From CAWJPY01 sp963844865 (GTDB lineage: Bacteria; Acidobacteriota; Thermoanaerobaculia; Thermoanaerobaculales; Sulfomarinibacteraceae): 31,621 nt of DNA. The stretch's first letter is position 1; every line of letters begins with the position of its first letter. Below are positions 1-8,500 of this stretch, piece by piece. A program made the translations under genes and the position numbers. Location: NCBI GenBank assembly GCA_963844865.1, contig CAWJPY010000017.1:1-31621 (forward strand), read 5' to 3'. The notes below the pieces were generated by a model. The model made no database searches. It worked only from the letters and a program-made list of their open reading frames with translations, and was not told where the DNA came from.

Positions 1-260
1 AGCACCCGCGGCAGCCCCGGGAACGAGCCTCGCTGCGCCGCGCTCATCACCTGGTTGAACCGGGACCGGTTCGCTTCCTCCGCCACCGGGCCGGCGGGAT
101 GGATGAGCTTGAGCACCACCGGTCGCTCGGTGTCGGGCTCCACCGCGCGCAGCACGGTGGTCCACACCGTAGAGCGCAGGATCCGCTCCAGCCGGTAGTC
201 GTCCAGGACCTGTCTCGTCTGCTTGCTCACTCCGCACACCCCACCGCGTGCCGACGCCAT
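1..260 (-). CDS. Ser/Thr protein kinase, N-terminal fragment (runs off the window)
   Basis: An open frame reads leftward from ATG at 260 to the window edge (86 residues seen). It reads as the N-lobe of a PknB-like protein kinase: a DYRLERIL opening strand, then an RAVEPDTERPVVLKLI stretch whose VLK lysine (K51) would be the ATP-binding lysine, followed by a helix-C-like segment. The usual glycine-rich loop is missing: the expected GxGxxG position reads LRSTVWTTVLRA. An in-frame GTG at 230 (MSKQTRQVLDDY) is an alternative start, and the only strong Shine-Dalgarno (GAGGAGG) lies rather far upstream of 260. The catalytic loop and everything beyond are outside the window, so activity cannot be judged. 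Confidence 0.6.
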   Translation of the reverse strand, partial: MASARGGVCGVSKQTRQVLDDYRLERILRSTVWTTVLRAVEPDTERPVVLKLIHPAGPVAEEANRSRFNQVMSAAQRGSFPGLPRV

Positions 261-371
261 CGTTTTCCGGACTCATCCCTCCTCTACCACCGAGCCCCGA
301 TTCGGCGTGTCGCCGTCCTCCGAGTGTCGCTTCCTCTTCAATTGATGATAGTCGACCCGACCGGCCTACCG

Positions 372-1754
372 TTACCCTTGGAGGGACCGCGCGGCGGCCC
401 ACGCCAAGGAGCGGGCCGGGCTCTCTGCATGGAGCTCTTGGAGCGTGTCGGCCGGCGTCCGGCGGGCGGCCGTGTACTGCTCGAGGAAGCTTCGCGCCGC
501 CTCCAGGTCCTTCGAACCCACGCAGCACCCGCCCAACCGCTCGGCTCCCCGCACCGCCTCCTCCCAGACCTCGCCCGCCATGCGCCACAGCACGTCGTCC
601 CCCATGCCGGTGGTCGCAGCCCGCCGCCAGAGCTCCATCAGCATCGCCCGGTGACCGCCGAGGACGTCGATCACCTTGGCCCGCGCCCGGTCGTCGTACA
701 GGGCCGAGGTGGTCAGCACCACCTGGGCGGCGCGGAGCCGGTCGGGGACCGCCTCCCCTGCTCGCAGCTCGAGGAAGCCGCGCGGGCGCACCTCGAAGAA
801 CAGGGTGGTCAGGTGGTAGTCGAGGTCCTCCACCGTCGGCCAGCCGTACTCCGGATGACCCTCGGAGAGCCAGCGTTCGAACGTGAAACCGGGGGTCCCG
901 GGCTCCCAGCGATTCCCCGGGAGACGGAACAGCATCACATCCGCCGCCATGGCCGCCGCCGCCCACTCGGCCCGAGGATCGTCACCCGGCCCGGCGATCA
1001 GCCGCTCCGGGAAGCCGCTCCGGGTAGGGTCCATCTGCTGCCACACCCGGGCCCGGGCGGAGGCCGCCGTCTGAGAAGGGCTGCAGGCGAAGCTGGCGGT
1101 GATGAGGGGGCTCAGCAGGTTGGCCGCCAGCCACCGCTCCTGCCAGACGCCCTCCGGTCCCAGATCCAGGTTGATCTGGAGGCTCGCGGTGTGCCGCATC
1201 ATGATCTGTCCCCAGGTGCCGCGGCGCTCGTAGTACGCCGCCTGGGCCTCGTAGCGGCCGAAGGGCAGCTGTTGCGCCACCGTTGCCACGTCGTGCCACA
1301 GATCCATCCCCACCGCGGCCAGCACCGCCCCGTGGCCGGCAAACCCTTCCCCCAGCAAGGCGAGCACCCGTGACACGTCGGCCACGGCCGTGCTCGGGCA
1401 GGCGTAGACGGCCGTCGAGTGCTCGACCTGCCCTCCCGGCTCGAAGGTCAGCCGGCCGCTCTGCCCGAGGTGGTACTCCCAGGGACCGAGGGAGCCGTCG
1501 CCGTGGGCGCCGATGTCCGGTTCGCGACGTGCGATCTCGCAGATGACGTCGAGCACGCCCTCCCCGTCCTGGGCCCGCAGCGGCATGCGACCCCGAGGCT
1601 CGCCCCGCGGGCCCACCAGGATCGGGAAGTACTCCGGTTCGAGACCGACGCCGCCCACTCGTCCGCCGGACACCGGGTCCGGGAACGCCCGCAGCCCGGC
1701 CCTGATCACGGCCTGGTCGCGGGACACTCCGTAGCGTGGGTCACGGGTCGGCAT
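372..1754 (-). CDS. egtA: Glutamate-cysteine ligase, EgtA-like (GCS2 family)
   Basis: This is an ATP-dependent ligase expected to make gamma-glutamylcysteine, a precursor of glutathione or ergothioneine. Family signatures seen are a GLEPEYFPI strand near the N-terminus (usual form GLExE), FEPGGQVE, the MMRHTASLQINLDLG block, and a DLDYHLTTLFFEVRPRGFLELR segment (split here as DLDYHLTTLFFE and VRPRGFLELR) that closely follows mycobacterial EgtA as I remember it. The start chosen is ATG at 1754 (460 residues), which puts the GLE motif about 40 residues in, as in EgtA. The frame stays open upstream to a GTG at 1856, but that extra 34-residue leader is Gly/Pro-rich and looks non-coding. Neither start has a clear ribosome-binding site. 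No egtB, egtC or egtD is present in the window, so ergothioneine is not established; a general gshA role is equally possible. A glutathione reductase lies 14 kb away. Confidence 0.8.
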   Translation of the reverse strand: MPTRDPRYGVSRDQAVIRAGLRAFPDPVSGGRVGGVGLEPEYFPILVGPRGEPRGRMPLRAQDGEGVLDVICEIARREPDIGAHGDGSLGPWEYHLGQSGRLTFEPGGQVEHSTAVYACPSTAVADVSRVLALLGEGFAGHGAVLAAVGMDLWHDVATVAQQLPFGRYEAQAAYYERRGTWGQIMMRHTASLQINLDLGPEGVWQERWLAANLLSPLITASFACSPSQTAASARARVWQQMDPTRSGFPERLIAGPGDDPRAEWAAAAMAADVMLFRLPGNRWEPGTPGFTFERWLSEGHPEYGWPTVEDLDYHLTTLFFEVRPRGFLELRAGEAVPDRLRAAQVVLTTSALYDDRARAKVIDVLGGHRAMLMELWRRAATTGMGDDVLWRMAGEVWEEAVRGAERLGGCCVGSKDLEAARSFLEQYTAARRTPADTLQELHAESPARSLAWAAARSLQG

Positions 1755-2020
1755 GAGCTTCGATCGGTCCGGCAGGCACTCTAGCAGAGCCTCGGTGCCG
1801 CAGCCACGTCCCCGGGGCCCCCATCCGGGCCCCCCACCCGCGGCCAGAGCACCCACGGTACCGGGCCCTGACCTGTCGGTCCGACGAGGTTCTCGCCGCC
1901 ACGTTTCCCACGATGGCCATCCTGCCGGATACGGCGTCCGGTCCAGCGGCCGTCCACGAGGCCGCGTCCCCCGCCGTTGGGCGGCGCCCGGTCCGTGCCC
2001 TGGTCAGCCAGCCGCTTTGG

Positions 2021-2431
2021 TCATGCCGGCGGGGCCATCCACGATCTCGAAGCCCGAGCCGTCGGCGCCGACGTCCTCACCATCTTGGCCGGGGGTGTGA
2101 GCTTGCGGACGATGCCCCCGAGCGCGGAGCGGGCGGCGGCATCCACCTCCAGGAACTCGATGCCGGCGAGATAGACGAGACCGCGGCTGTCGCCACTCTC
2201 GCTCTGCACGAAGCGGGCGCGGCACCGCTGCACCCGGACGCGCATCCTCACGTCCCCGTCGGCCGCCGGCAGCCAGATGTCACACTGCCCCGCGGGTGGC
2301 AACGCGGAGGAGGACTCCACCTGCATCCCGTGCTCGGACACGTCGACGATGCGGACCGGGATCGATGACTTGATCCGGGCGTAGACCTCCCCCTCGGGCT
2401 CGTATCGTGGGCTGCGGCGTCGTTCCAACAT
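2021..2431 (-). CDS. PilZ domain protein
   Basis: A 136-residue single-domain PilZ protein, probably a cyclic-di-GMP receptor. Both binding signatures are present: RxxxR near the N-terminus (R5-R9 in RRRSPRYE) and DVSEHG (D30, S32, G35) matching D/NxSxxG. The middle reads as a beta barrel. The C-terminal 30 residues (TPPAKMVRTS onward) are Arg/Ser-rich and not part of the domain. ATG at 2431 is preferred because GGGGAGGGGAG lies about 8 bases upstream. The frame remains open to 2689, but that extension overlaps ndk and has no family similarity. The gene is divergent from ndk and has no obvious operon partner, so its target process is unknown. Confidence 0.8.
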   Translation of the reverse strand: MLERRRSPRYEPEGEVYARIKSSIPVRIVDVSEHGMQVESSSALPPAGQCDIWLPAADGDVRMRVRVQRCRARFVQSESGDSRGLVYLAGIEFLEVDAAARSALGGIVRKLTPPAKMVRTSAPTARASRSWMAPPA

Positions 2432-2565
2432 CGTTCGGTCTCCCCTCCCCGACCAGTGCAAGGCCTGTGCCGCCCCTGCAGCCCGTCGTCCGCGCCATCC
2501 CTGTGCGAGGCCGGGACACGCTGTCTCGATGCGATCCACCTCGCCGCAGCCACGATCGGATCTTG

Positions 2566-2571
2566 TATCAT
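2566..2571 (+). promoter_or_regulatory. Candidate -10 element for the ndk operon
   Basis: TATCAT lies 20 bases before the ndk start in the PilZ/ndk divergent gap. No convincing -35 hexamer sits 16-18 bases upstream, so this is a weak call based on position and on a similar TATCAT before the gene at 25786. Confidence 0.25.
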
Positions 2572-2591
2572 CCCTGCCGACGGAGGGCCTG

Positions 2592-3008
2592 ATGAGCCAA
2601 CGAACCCTGACCATCATCAAACCGGACGCTGTCCAAGCCGGCCACACCGGAGCGATCTTCTCCCATCTGGAGCGCGAGGGCTTCCGCATTCGCGCGGGCC
2701 GACTCCTCCACCTCTCCCAGGACCAGGCTCGGGCGTTCTACGCCGTTCATCGCGAACGCCCCTTCTACCACGACCTGGTGGCGTTCATGACATCCGGCCC
2801 CGTGTGGGCGCTGTGCCTGGAGCGCGAAGACGCCGTGACCCACCTGCGCGAGGTCATGGGAGCCACCGACCCCGGCAAGGCGCCGGCCGGCTCCGTCCGG
2901 GCCCTTTACGGGTCCTCCATCGAGCGCAACGCCATCCACGGCTCCGACTCTCCCGAGAACGCCGCCATCGAGGTCGCGTTCTTCTTCCCCGCGGCGGAGC
3001 TGGTGTAG
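2592..3008 (+). CDS. ndk: Nucleoside diphosphate kinase
   Basis: A 138-residue enzyme that moves the gamma-phosphate of ATP onto NDPs and dNDPs in the cytosol. It opens with the family strand RTLTIIKPDAV and has the active-site block SSIERNAIHGSDS with catalytic His116. Length matches the family (about 137-141). ATG at 2592 follows GGAGGG by 5 bases. The frame extends to 2529, but the extra residues are unlike the family. It is first in an operon with a dCMP deaminase 33 bases downstream and trmB after it, so two nucleotide-pool enzymes are co-expressed with a tRNA modification enzyme. Confidence 0.97.
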   Translation: MSQRTLTIIKPDAVQAGHTGAIFSHLEREGFRIRAGRLLHLSQDQARAFYAVHRERPFYHDLVAFMTSGPVWALCLEREDAVTHLREVMGATDPGKAPAGSVRALYGSSIERNAIHGSDSPENAAIEVAFFFPAAELV

Positions 3009-3041
3009 GGGGATCGGGCCCACCCCCCGGAGGCGCGTGAC

Positions 3042-3485
3042 ATGAACCGGGTGAGCTGGGATCGCTACTTCATGAACCTGGCCGTGCAGGCGGCCACCCG
3101 CTCCACCTGCCCCCGCAAGCACGTGGGCGCGGTCATCGTGCGCGACAAGACCATCCTGTCCACCGGCTACAACGGGTCGGTCCGTGGTCTCCCCCACTGC
3201 AGCGAGGCGGGGTGCCTGATGGAGAACGACCACTGCGTCCGCACGGTGCACGCCGAAGCCAACGCCCTCGTCCAGGCGGCGCGGAACGGCACCCGCCTCG
3301 AGGGCGCGGAAATCTACGTCACCGCGTCTCCCTGCTTCAACTGCTTCAAGCTCATCGCGAACGCCGGCATCCGCACGGTCCACTACGGCGAGTTCTACAG
3401 GGATCAGAGGGTGCTGGACTTCGCGCGAGAGGCCGGCATCCAGATGCTTCCCCTCGGCCTGTCCGATCCCGTCGAGGGAGCATGA
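3042..3485 (+). CDS. dCMP deaminase-type cytidylate deaminase
   Basis: A 147-residue zinc deaminase of the ComEB/dCMP deaminase family, expected to convert dCMP to dUMP for thymidylate synthesis. The zinc site is complete: HAE (H70, E72 as proton donor) and PCFNC (C98, C101). The CPRKHVGAVIVRD and STGYNGSVRGLPHC blocks are typical of dCMP deaminases rather than tRNA adenosine or free-base deaminases. A second Cys/His cluster (H52, C53, C58, H64, C65) matches the structural zinc often seen in this family. GGAGG precedes the ATG by 8 bases. It overlaps trmB by 4 bases (ATGA), indicating translational coupling. Confidence 0.9.
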   Translation: MNRVSWDRYFMNLAVQAATRSTCPRKHVGAVIVRDKTILSTGYNGSVRGLPHCSEAGCLMENDHCVRTVHAEANALVQAARNGTRLEGAEIYVTASPCFNCFKLIANAGIRTVHYGEFYRDQRVLDFAREAGIQMLPLGLSDPVEGA

Positions 3486-4066
3486 TCGAGGTCGACCTCA
3501 ACGAGGTGCACGTCCCTCTCCGGTGGTCCGAGCTCTACGGACGCCGGGCCCCCGTGGAGGTCGAGATCGGCGCCGGCAAGGGCCGCTTCCTGCTCGAGCT
3601 CGCGGCCGCCCGCCCGGGGCACGACTTCCTGGCCGTGGAGCGCGCGCGCAAGTATCACCGGCTGTGCGCCGATCGCGCCGCCAAACGTGGGCTGGACAAT
3701 GTGCGCCTCGTCCACACCACGGCCGAGGATCTGCTCCTGCGGTTGCTGGAGCCCTCGTCCGTCTCCACGATGTACATCCTCTTCCCGGACCCGTGGCCGA
3801 AGAAACGCCACCACAAGCGGCGCCTCCTGGGCCCCGCGGCCGTCGACGCCATCACGCGCGTCCTGAAACCGGGGGCACGTCTCCTGGTGAAGAGCGACCA
3901 TGGGGACTACGCGGAGATCATCCACGACGTGCTCGACGCCGCCACCGGCCTGCGCTGGCTGGATCCTCAGACGGCGTTCCAGGGGCTGCCGCTGTCCGGA
4001 TTCGAGCACAAGTACCGCGGCCAAGGCCGCGAGATCTTCCCCTTCGCGCTCGAGCGCACCGGCTGA
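3482..4066 (+). CDS. trmB: tRNA (guanine-N7-)-methyltransferase
   Basis: A 194-residue SAM-dependent methyltransferase that makes m7G46 in the tRNA variable loop. Motif I is EIGAGKGRFL (residues 28-37). The family hallmark FPDPWPKKRHHKRRL is at 101-115, and the C-terminal FEHKYRGQGREIF is also typical. It is slightly shorter than many TrmB proteins because it lacks the usual basic N-terminal extension. The start ATG lies inside the stop of the deaminase gene (ATGA overlap), so coupled translation is likely. It is the last gene of the ndk operon and converges with the lipoprotein gene on the other strand. Confidence 0.95.
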   Translation: MIEVDLNEVHVPLRWSELYGRRAPVEVEIGAGKGRFLLELAAARPGHDFLAVERARKYHRLCADRAAKRGLDNVRLVHTTAEDLLLRLLEPSSVSTMYILFPDPWPKKRHHKRRLLGPAAVDAITRVLKPGARLLVKSDHGDYAEIIHDVLDAATGLRWLDPQTAFQGLPLSGFEHKYRGQGREIFPFALERTG

Positions 4067-4101
4067 CCCTGCTGCTCCCACCCGACGCCGAGGATTCCGC
4101 G

Positions 4102-4114
4102 CGCCCTTCGGGCG
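4102..4114. terminator. Small hairpin at the trmB / lipoprotein convergent junction
   Basis: CGCCC-TTC-GGGCG forms a 5-bp stem in the 61-base gap between two converging genes, followed on the plus strand by TTCCCCTT. Without a clean T tract it is only a weak candidate for a bidirectional terminator. Confidence 0.3.
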
Positions 4115-4127
4115 TTCCCCTTCCGGG

Positions 4128-5510
4128 TCAGGGGCGGGACACCGTCTCCCCCTGCAGCACCTCCCCCGAGGTGAGCGTGAGGTGCCAACGCACGCGGCAG
4201 GAGGCGCGTCGTGAGCTGAGCCGTACGGGTCCGCTCTCCATCTCCTCTCCCGGCCCCACGAAGCTCTCGAAGAAGCGGACCCCTCGGGCCGCCCCTTCAT
4301 AGGACGGGCTCCATTCGTCTCCATCCACAGTGCCGAGCACGAGGCGGTCGAACGTTCCCGGTCGCTCCGCGGCCAGCGATCCCTCGGCCACCGAGACCTC
4401 GACCCAGTTCCCGACCCCGGACACGGCCGAGGCGAACGGACCCGGGTTGGCCATGAACAGCCGCACCTGGTCGCGGGAGCGCTCGGCCCGGACATCCACC
4501 TCGGGCGTCGGTCCGGCGCCCCCCAGGTATCGGATCAGGGCCTCGCGGTCCATTCCGAGGCCACCATCCACGGGCGGCAGGGACACCAGGTCCCAGCCGC
4601 CGACCTCCGGCAGCACGAGGCGGTTCACCTCCACCAGCGCCGAGTTGAGACGCGCCGCGTCAATCCACCGGACGGCGACGCTGTCCCCCGCCTCCCAGCC
4701 CCGGCCACCCCACGCCAGCGCTCGCTTCAGCACGAACGTTCGATCCAGCTCGGAGGAAGTGCTGATCGTGGCGTTCTCCGGCTCGGTCAGGGGGTTGAGT
4801 CCTTCACCCCAGCCCTCCAGGCGAGGCGCCGTGATGGGGCGGAGCGAGACCGCGATCCGCACTCTGGCACCGGCATCGGCCAGGGGCGCCAGCCGCTCGG
4901 CCAGGGGCTCGGCGCTCTCCTCATCCGCCCATTGGGCGCCGCCGTAGCCGGTGCCGAACGCAGGCACGATGCAGGACCGCGCCGCGGCCACGAGCCGCAC
5001 GGCCTCCTCGGTCCCGAGCTGACTCGCCCGCAGGAGCGGCACCACCGGCACACCCGCCTCCGTGGCCAGCCTGCGGACCAGGTCGTCCACCCCGGGGGCG
5101 AGCTGCGGGAAGGCGAGGATCAGCTCCGCCGGAATAGCGTCCCCCACCTCTGCCGCAATCGCCTTCCACATGGCCGCGGCCATGCCGGGATCCGGGTCCG
5201 GCCCCAGCTCGGATACCTCGAGCGCCATGGCTGTCGGAATGGAACCCGCCACGGGAGGCGCGGGTGTCAGCCGGAGGACCGGCACGTCACCGCCCAGACC
5301 CACCAGGCCGCGCTGCACGACCAGCTCGTCCACGCCCACAGTACGGAGTCGGCTCGCAGTCAGGGCGTCGACGCCCGAGCTGTCGAGCCACAGGACCGCC
5401 CGCCGCGGCAGAGGAGCGACCGTGCCGGCGGGCTCCCGTGGGCCCCCGCCGCCGCACCCCAAGGCCAGGACGCATGCGAACGCTGCAGCCCATGCCGCGT
5501 TGCGGTTCAT
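4128..5510 (-). CDS. Hypothetical lipoprotein
   Basis: A 460-residue protein that I do not recognise. It has a lipoprotein signal peptide: a short basic start, a hydrophobic core to residue 18 and a lipobox-like ALGC with Cys19, followed by a Gly-rich spacer. The mature part begins with RRAVLWLDSSGVDALTASRL and has alternating strand/helix character up to about residue 220 (VDELVVQRG, AELILAFPQL, VPVVPLLRAS, CIVPAFGTGYGG), which would suit an alpha/beta barrel. The last 150 residues look like a beta-sandwich. It starts 4 bases after the stop of the histidine kinase gene, so it is almost certainly co-translated with it and may be a periplasmic accessory or output of that sensor; this is inference from position only. 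Confidence 0.6.
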   Translation of the reverse strand: MNRNAAWAAAFACVLALGCGGGGPREPAGTVAPLPRRAVLWLDSSGVDALTASRLRTVGVDELVVQRGLVGLGGDVPVLRLTPAPPVAGSIPTAMALEVSELGPDPDPGMAAAMWKAIAAEVGDAIPAELILAFPQLAPGVDDLVRRLATEAGVPVVPLLRASQLGTEEAVRLVAAARSCIVPAFGTGYGGAQWADEESAEPLAERLAPLADAGARVRIAVSLRPITAPRLEGWGEGLNPLTEPENATISTSSELDRTFVLKRALAWGGRGWEAGDSVAVRWIDAARLNSALVEVNRLVLPEVGGWDLVSLPPVDGGLGMDREALIRYLGGAGPTPEVDVRAERSRDQVRLFMANPGPFASAVSGVGNWVEVSVAEGSLAAERPGTFDRLVLGTVDGDEWSPSYEGAARGVRFFESFVGPGEEMESGPVRLSSRRASCRVRWHLTLTSGEVLQGETVSRP

Positions 5511-5514
5511 TGCC

Positions 5515-8500
5515 TCATCGTAGCAGAGGCTCGCCGTCCCCCTCGTCGCGACCGCGCGCCCGGGGCAGCGTGATGCGCACCACCAGACCGTCGTCGCCGT
5601 TGGCGGCCGCGACCTTTCCCTGGCAACGACTGACGACCTGATGCACCAGGGCCAGACCCAGGCCGCTGCCCGCGCTGGTCGTGGAGAAGTGCGGCGAAAA
5701 CAGCTCGGAGAGCTGGTGCTCGGGGACGCCTCCCGCGCTGTCCTCCACCTCCAGGATCACCACCTCCGGCTCGCACTCGACCCGGATCGCGATCTCGCCC
5801 CCCGCCTCGCCCAGGGCGTCCACACTGTTCTTGACCAGGTTTCCCAGGGCACGCTGCAGCCACCGCCTGTCCCCCACCACCTCCGCACAGTCGTCGCTGG
5901 GGAGGCTGGGCCGCACCCGGATGCCGCGGCGTTCCAGGATGGTGAGGCTGGACAGGGTGTCGCGGATCAACTCCCCGAGCTGCACCGGCTCCGCCTCCCA
6001 GCGCTCCAACGCCACCAGGTTGGAGAACGAGTTGGCGGTCGTGCGCAGGCGTTCGACCTGCACGCCGATCTCGCGGCACGCGTCCGCCACCAGCTCTTCC
6101 AGATCCGGGTCGCCGCGCCGCCGCGCGTCATCCAGCTCCTGGATCCAGAGCTGCACCGGCGTCAGTGGATTCTTCACCTCGTGGGCCACGATCCGCGCGA
6201 GCTGATTGAGCTGGCGGAGCCGGTCGACCCGCACGACGTCCGTCACGTCGTCCACCACCACGACGACTCCCGGCGTGCCGTCCGGAAGTGGAACCTGAGC
6301 CGCCCCCACCCGCCATGTCAGATCCTCGCCGGGTACGGGCTGCACGGTCTCCTCCGCCGCCGCCCCCGCGGTCGCGCCCCGCTCCACCGCCCGACGGAGC
6401 ACCTCCTCCATGGCATCGGCGTACATGGCCACCATGTGTTGGGCACTCGGGTTGGAGAACCTCGGCCCCGCGTCCGGACCCACGACCAGCACCGCCGGCG
6501 CCAGCGTCGACAGCGTGATCCGCAGCAGCTCCTCCTGGTGCCGGAGGCTCACCTCACGCCGCTGCACCTGCTCGTTCATGGTCCGCACCGCGTCCAACAC
6601 CTCTGCCAGATCGCTCTCCGGCGGCCGCTCCACCTCCCCCATGGGTTCACCGTGCAGCAGGCGTCGAGCCAGGGCCACCAGGTCGCGCAGGGAAGCGCTC
6701 AGCCGGCTCTCGATGCGTGCCGTCAGGACCAGGGCGAGCAGGGCGGCGAGGACCGCCCCCGTGAGCAGCCAGTCCACGGCCCACGGCGCCTCCTGCGCGT
6801 ACCGCCGGTCGAAGCGGATCAGCTCCAGCAGCAGGCGCCGGCCCTCCAGATCCACCGCCCCCGAGGCCACCGTGCGCCGCCCCTCGCGGAGCACCTGCGG
6901 TTCGTCCCGCCCGATCAGGAACGATGGGTACACCGCGGTCGCGGGGAGCTCGGGGAGCATGCCTTCGCTCATCAGGTCGGGCCGGGACACGGCCGCCACC
7001 GCGGTCCCGTCGAAGAGCATCACCTCGCCACCCCAGCCGGCGGCCAGCCAGCGCGCCAGGTCGTCGTTCACCTGGAATCCCCCACCGAGGTGGATGGCGG
7101 TGTACCTCGCCGACTGCAGGGCATCCATGCCCAGGAGCTGCTCCAGCCGGACCTCCTCCTGACGCAGACGCAGGTGGAGGAACAGGGTCAGGACCGCCAG
7201 CGGGACCACCACCCCGCCGGCCACCAGCAGCCGCAACCGGCCCCCGAAGGTACCCGGCCGCGCCCCTCGAATGGTGGGCGGGCGCGCCAGGAGCAGTCCG
7301 AGCAGCGCCCACAGCGTGCCCACCGCCACCCTCAGCACCCACACCGCCACCTCCGGATAGCGGCCCACGGCCGCCACCAACCACTCACCCTCCCGGCGGA
7401 CCCGCGCCAGGGTGGGACGGTCGTCGACCCCGATCCACGTCCATCCCCCGCGCTGGTAGAAGAGGGCTCCGGCGGTCTCGGCGCTAAGGCTCCGGATCTC
7501 CGGGTGCAACGACGCCGACACCATTCCGGAGCGGGTCAGGACCGCGAACCAGACCCGGCTGGCGCGCGTCGCCGCCAAGGGAGCGCCGGTGTGCCAGTCC
7601 GCCAACCACGTCCACGGCGGCGTGGCCACGTCCAGCTCCACGCGCCAGCCGGGCAGGCCGGACAGGGCCCACGTGCCCCCGCTCGCGACGGAAGGGCCCG
7701 CGGCGGACAGGTCCCCCCACCGCGAGACCTCGTTGTCCCCGTCATCCAGGAGCCGCAGCATGGACGGCGTCCGCCACCCCGGGAGCCCCCAGCGCGCCGC
7801 CAGCGCAGGCGCCAGGTCGTCCAGGCGACAGTCCGCCACCGGCGCCGGCAGCACGCCGCCGAGATCGATCTCACCTCGCGGCAGCGACACCACCTCCCCG
7901 GCTCCGAACGCCCGGCTGAGCAGCACCGGAATGCGCGCCACCTCCACCACCAGACCGAGGCCGGCGAGCCCCGCGGCGATCACCAGCAAGCGCCCCAGGG
8001 ATCGCGCTCCGCCACCCTCCGGCTCCGGCCAGCCCGATGCGATCCAGGCCGCGGCCAGCATCCAGACCGCTCCCCACCCGGGCCACAGCAGACGCTCCGG
8101 CAGCCAGAGGGCGGACCCACCCTCACTGGCCACCACACACGCGCCCGCCATCCCGGCCAACACCACGACCACGGACCATCGCCCCCACCGAGCCGGCAGC
8201 AGGCGCAGCGCACGGCCCGTGGTCGCCGCAACCACGAGGACCGCCAGACCCACACCTACCGGGACGGTCGGGGCCGGCGCGGCCAGGTACGCGGCCCCGC
8301 CCACCGCGGCGACAACGAGCCCCATGCGGGGTGCGAGGGCGACCGCCAGGGCCACGAGCACGAGCCATCCGAGCCACTGCAGGCCGGACGCGGCGGGCGC
8401 GCAGCGGCTGGCCACGCCGAGCTCGATTCCCGGGATGACGGGCGACCGGACGAGGTGCCCGTCGGGGCTGTCGTACCCGATCACGAGACGGCAGCCGGGG

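Noticed and set aside
1755..2020. A gene in the gap between the EgtA-like gene and the PilZ gene
   Set aside because: Frames here are short, Pro/Arg-rich and overlap in several directions without a start signal; I see no supported feature in this stretch.
2432..2689. N-terminal extension of the PilZ gene to 2689
   Set aside because: It overlaps the ndk start on the other strand, lacks similarity to any domain, and a good ribosome-binding site supports the start at 2431.
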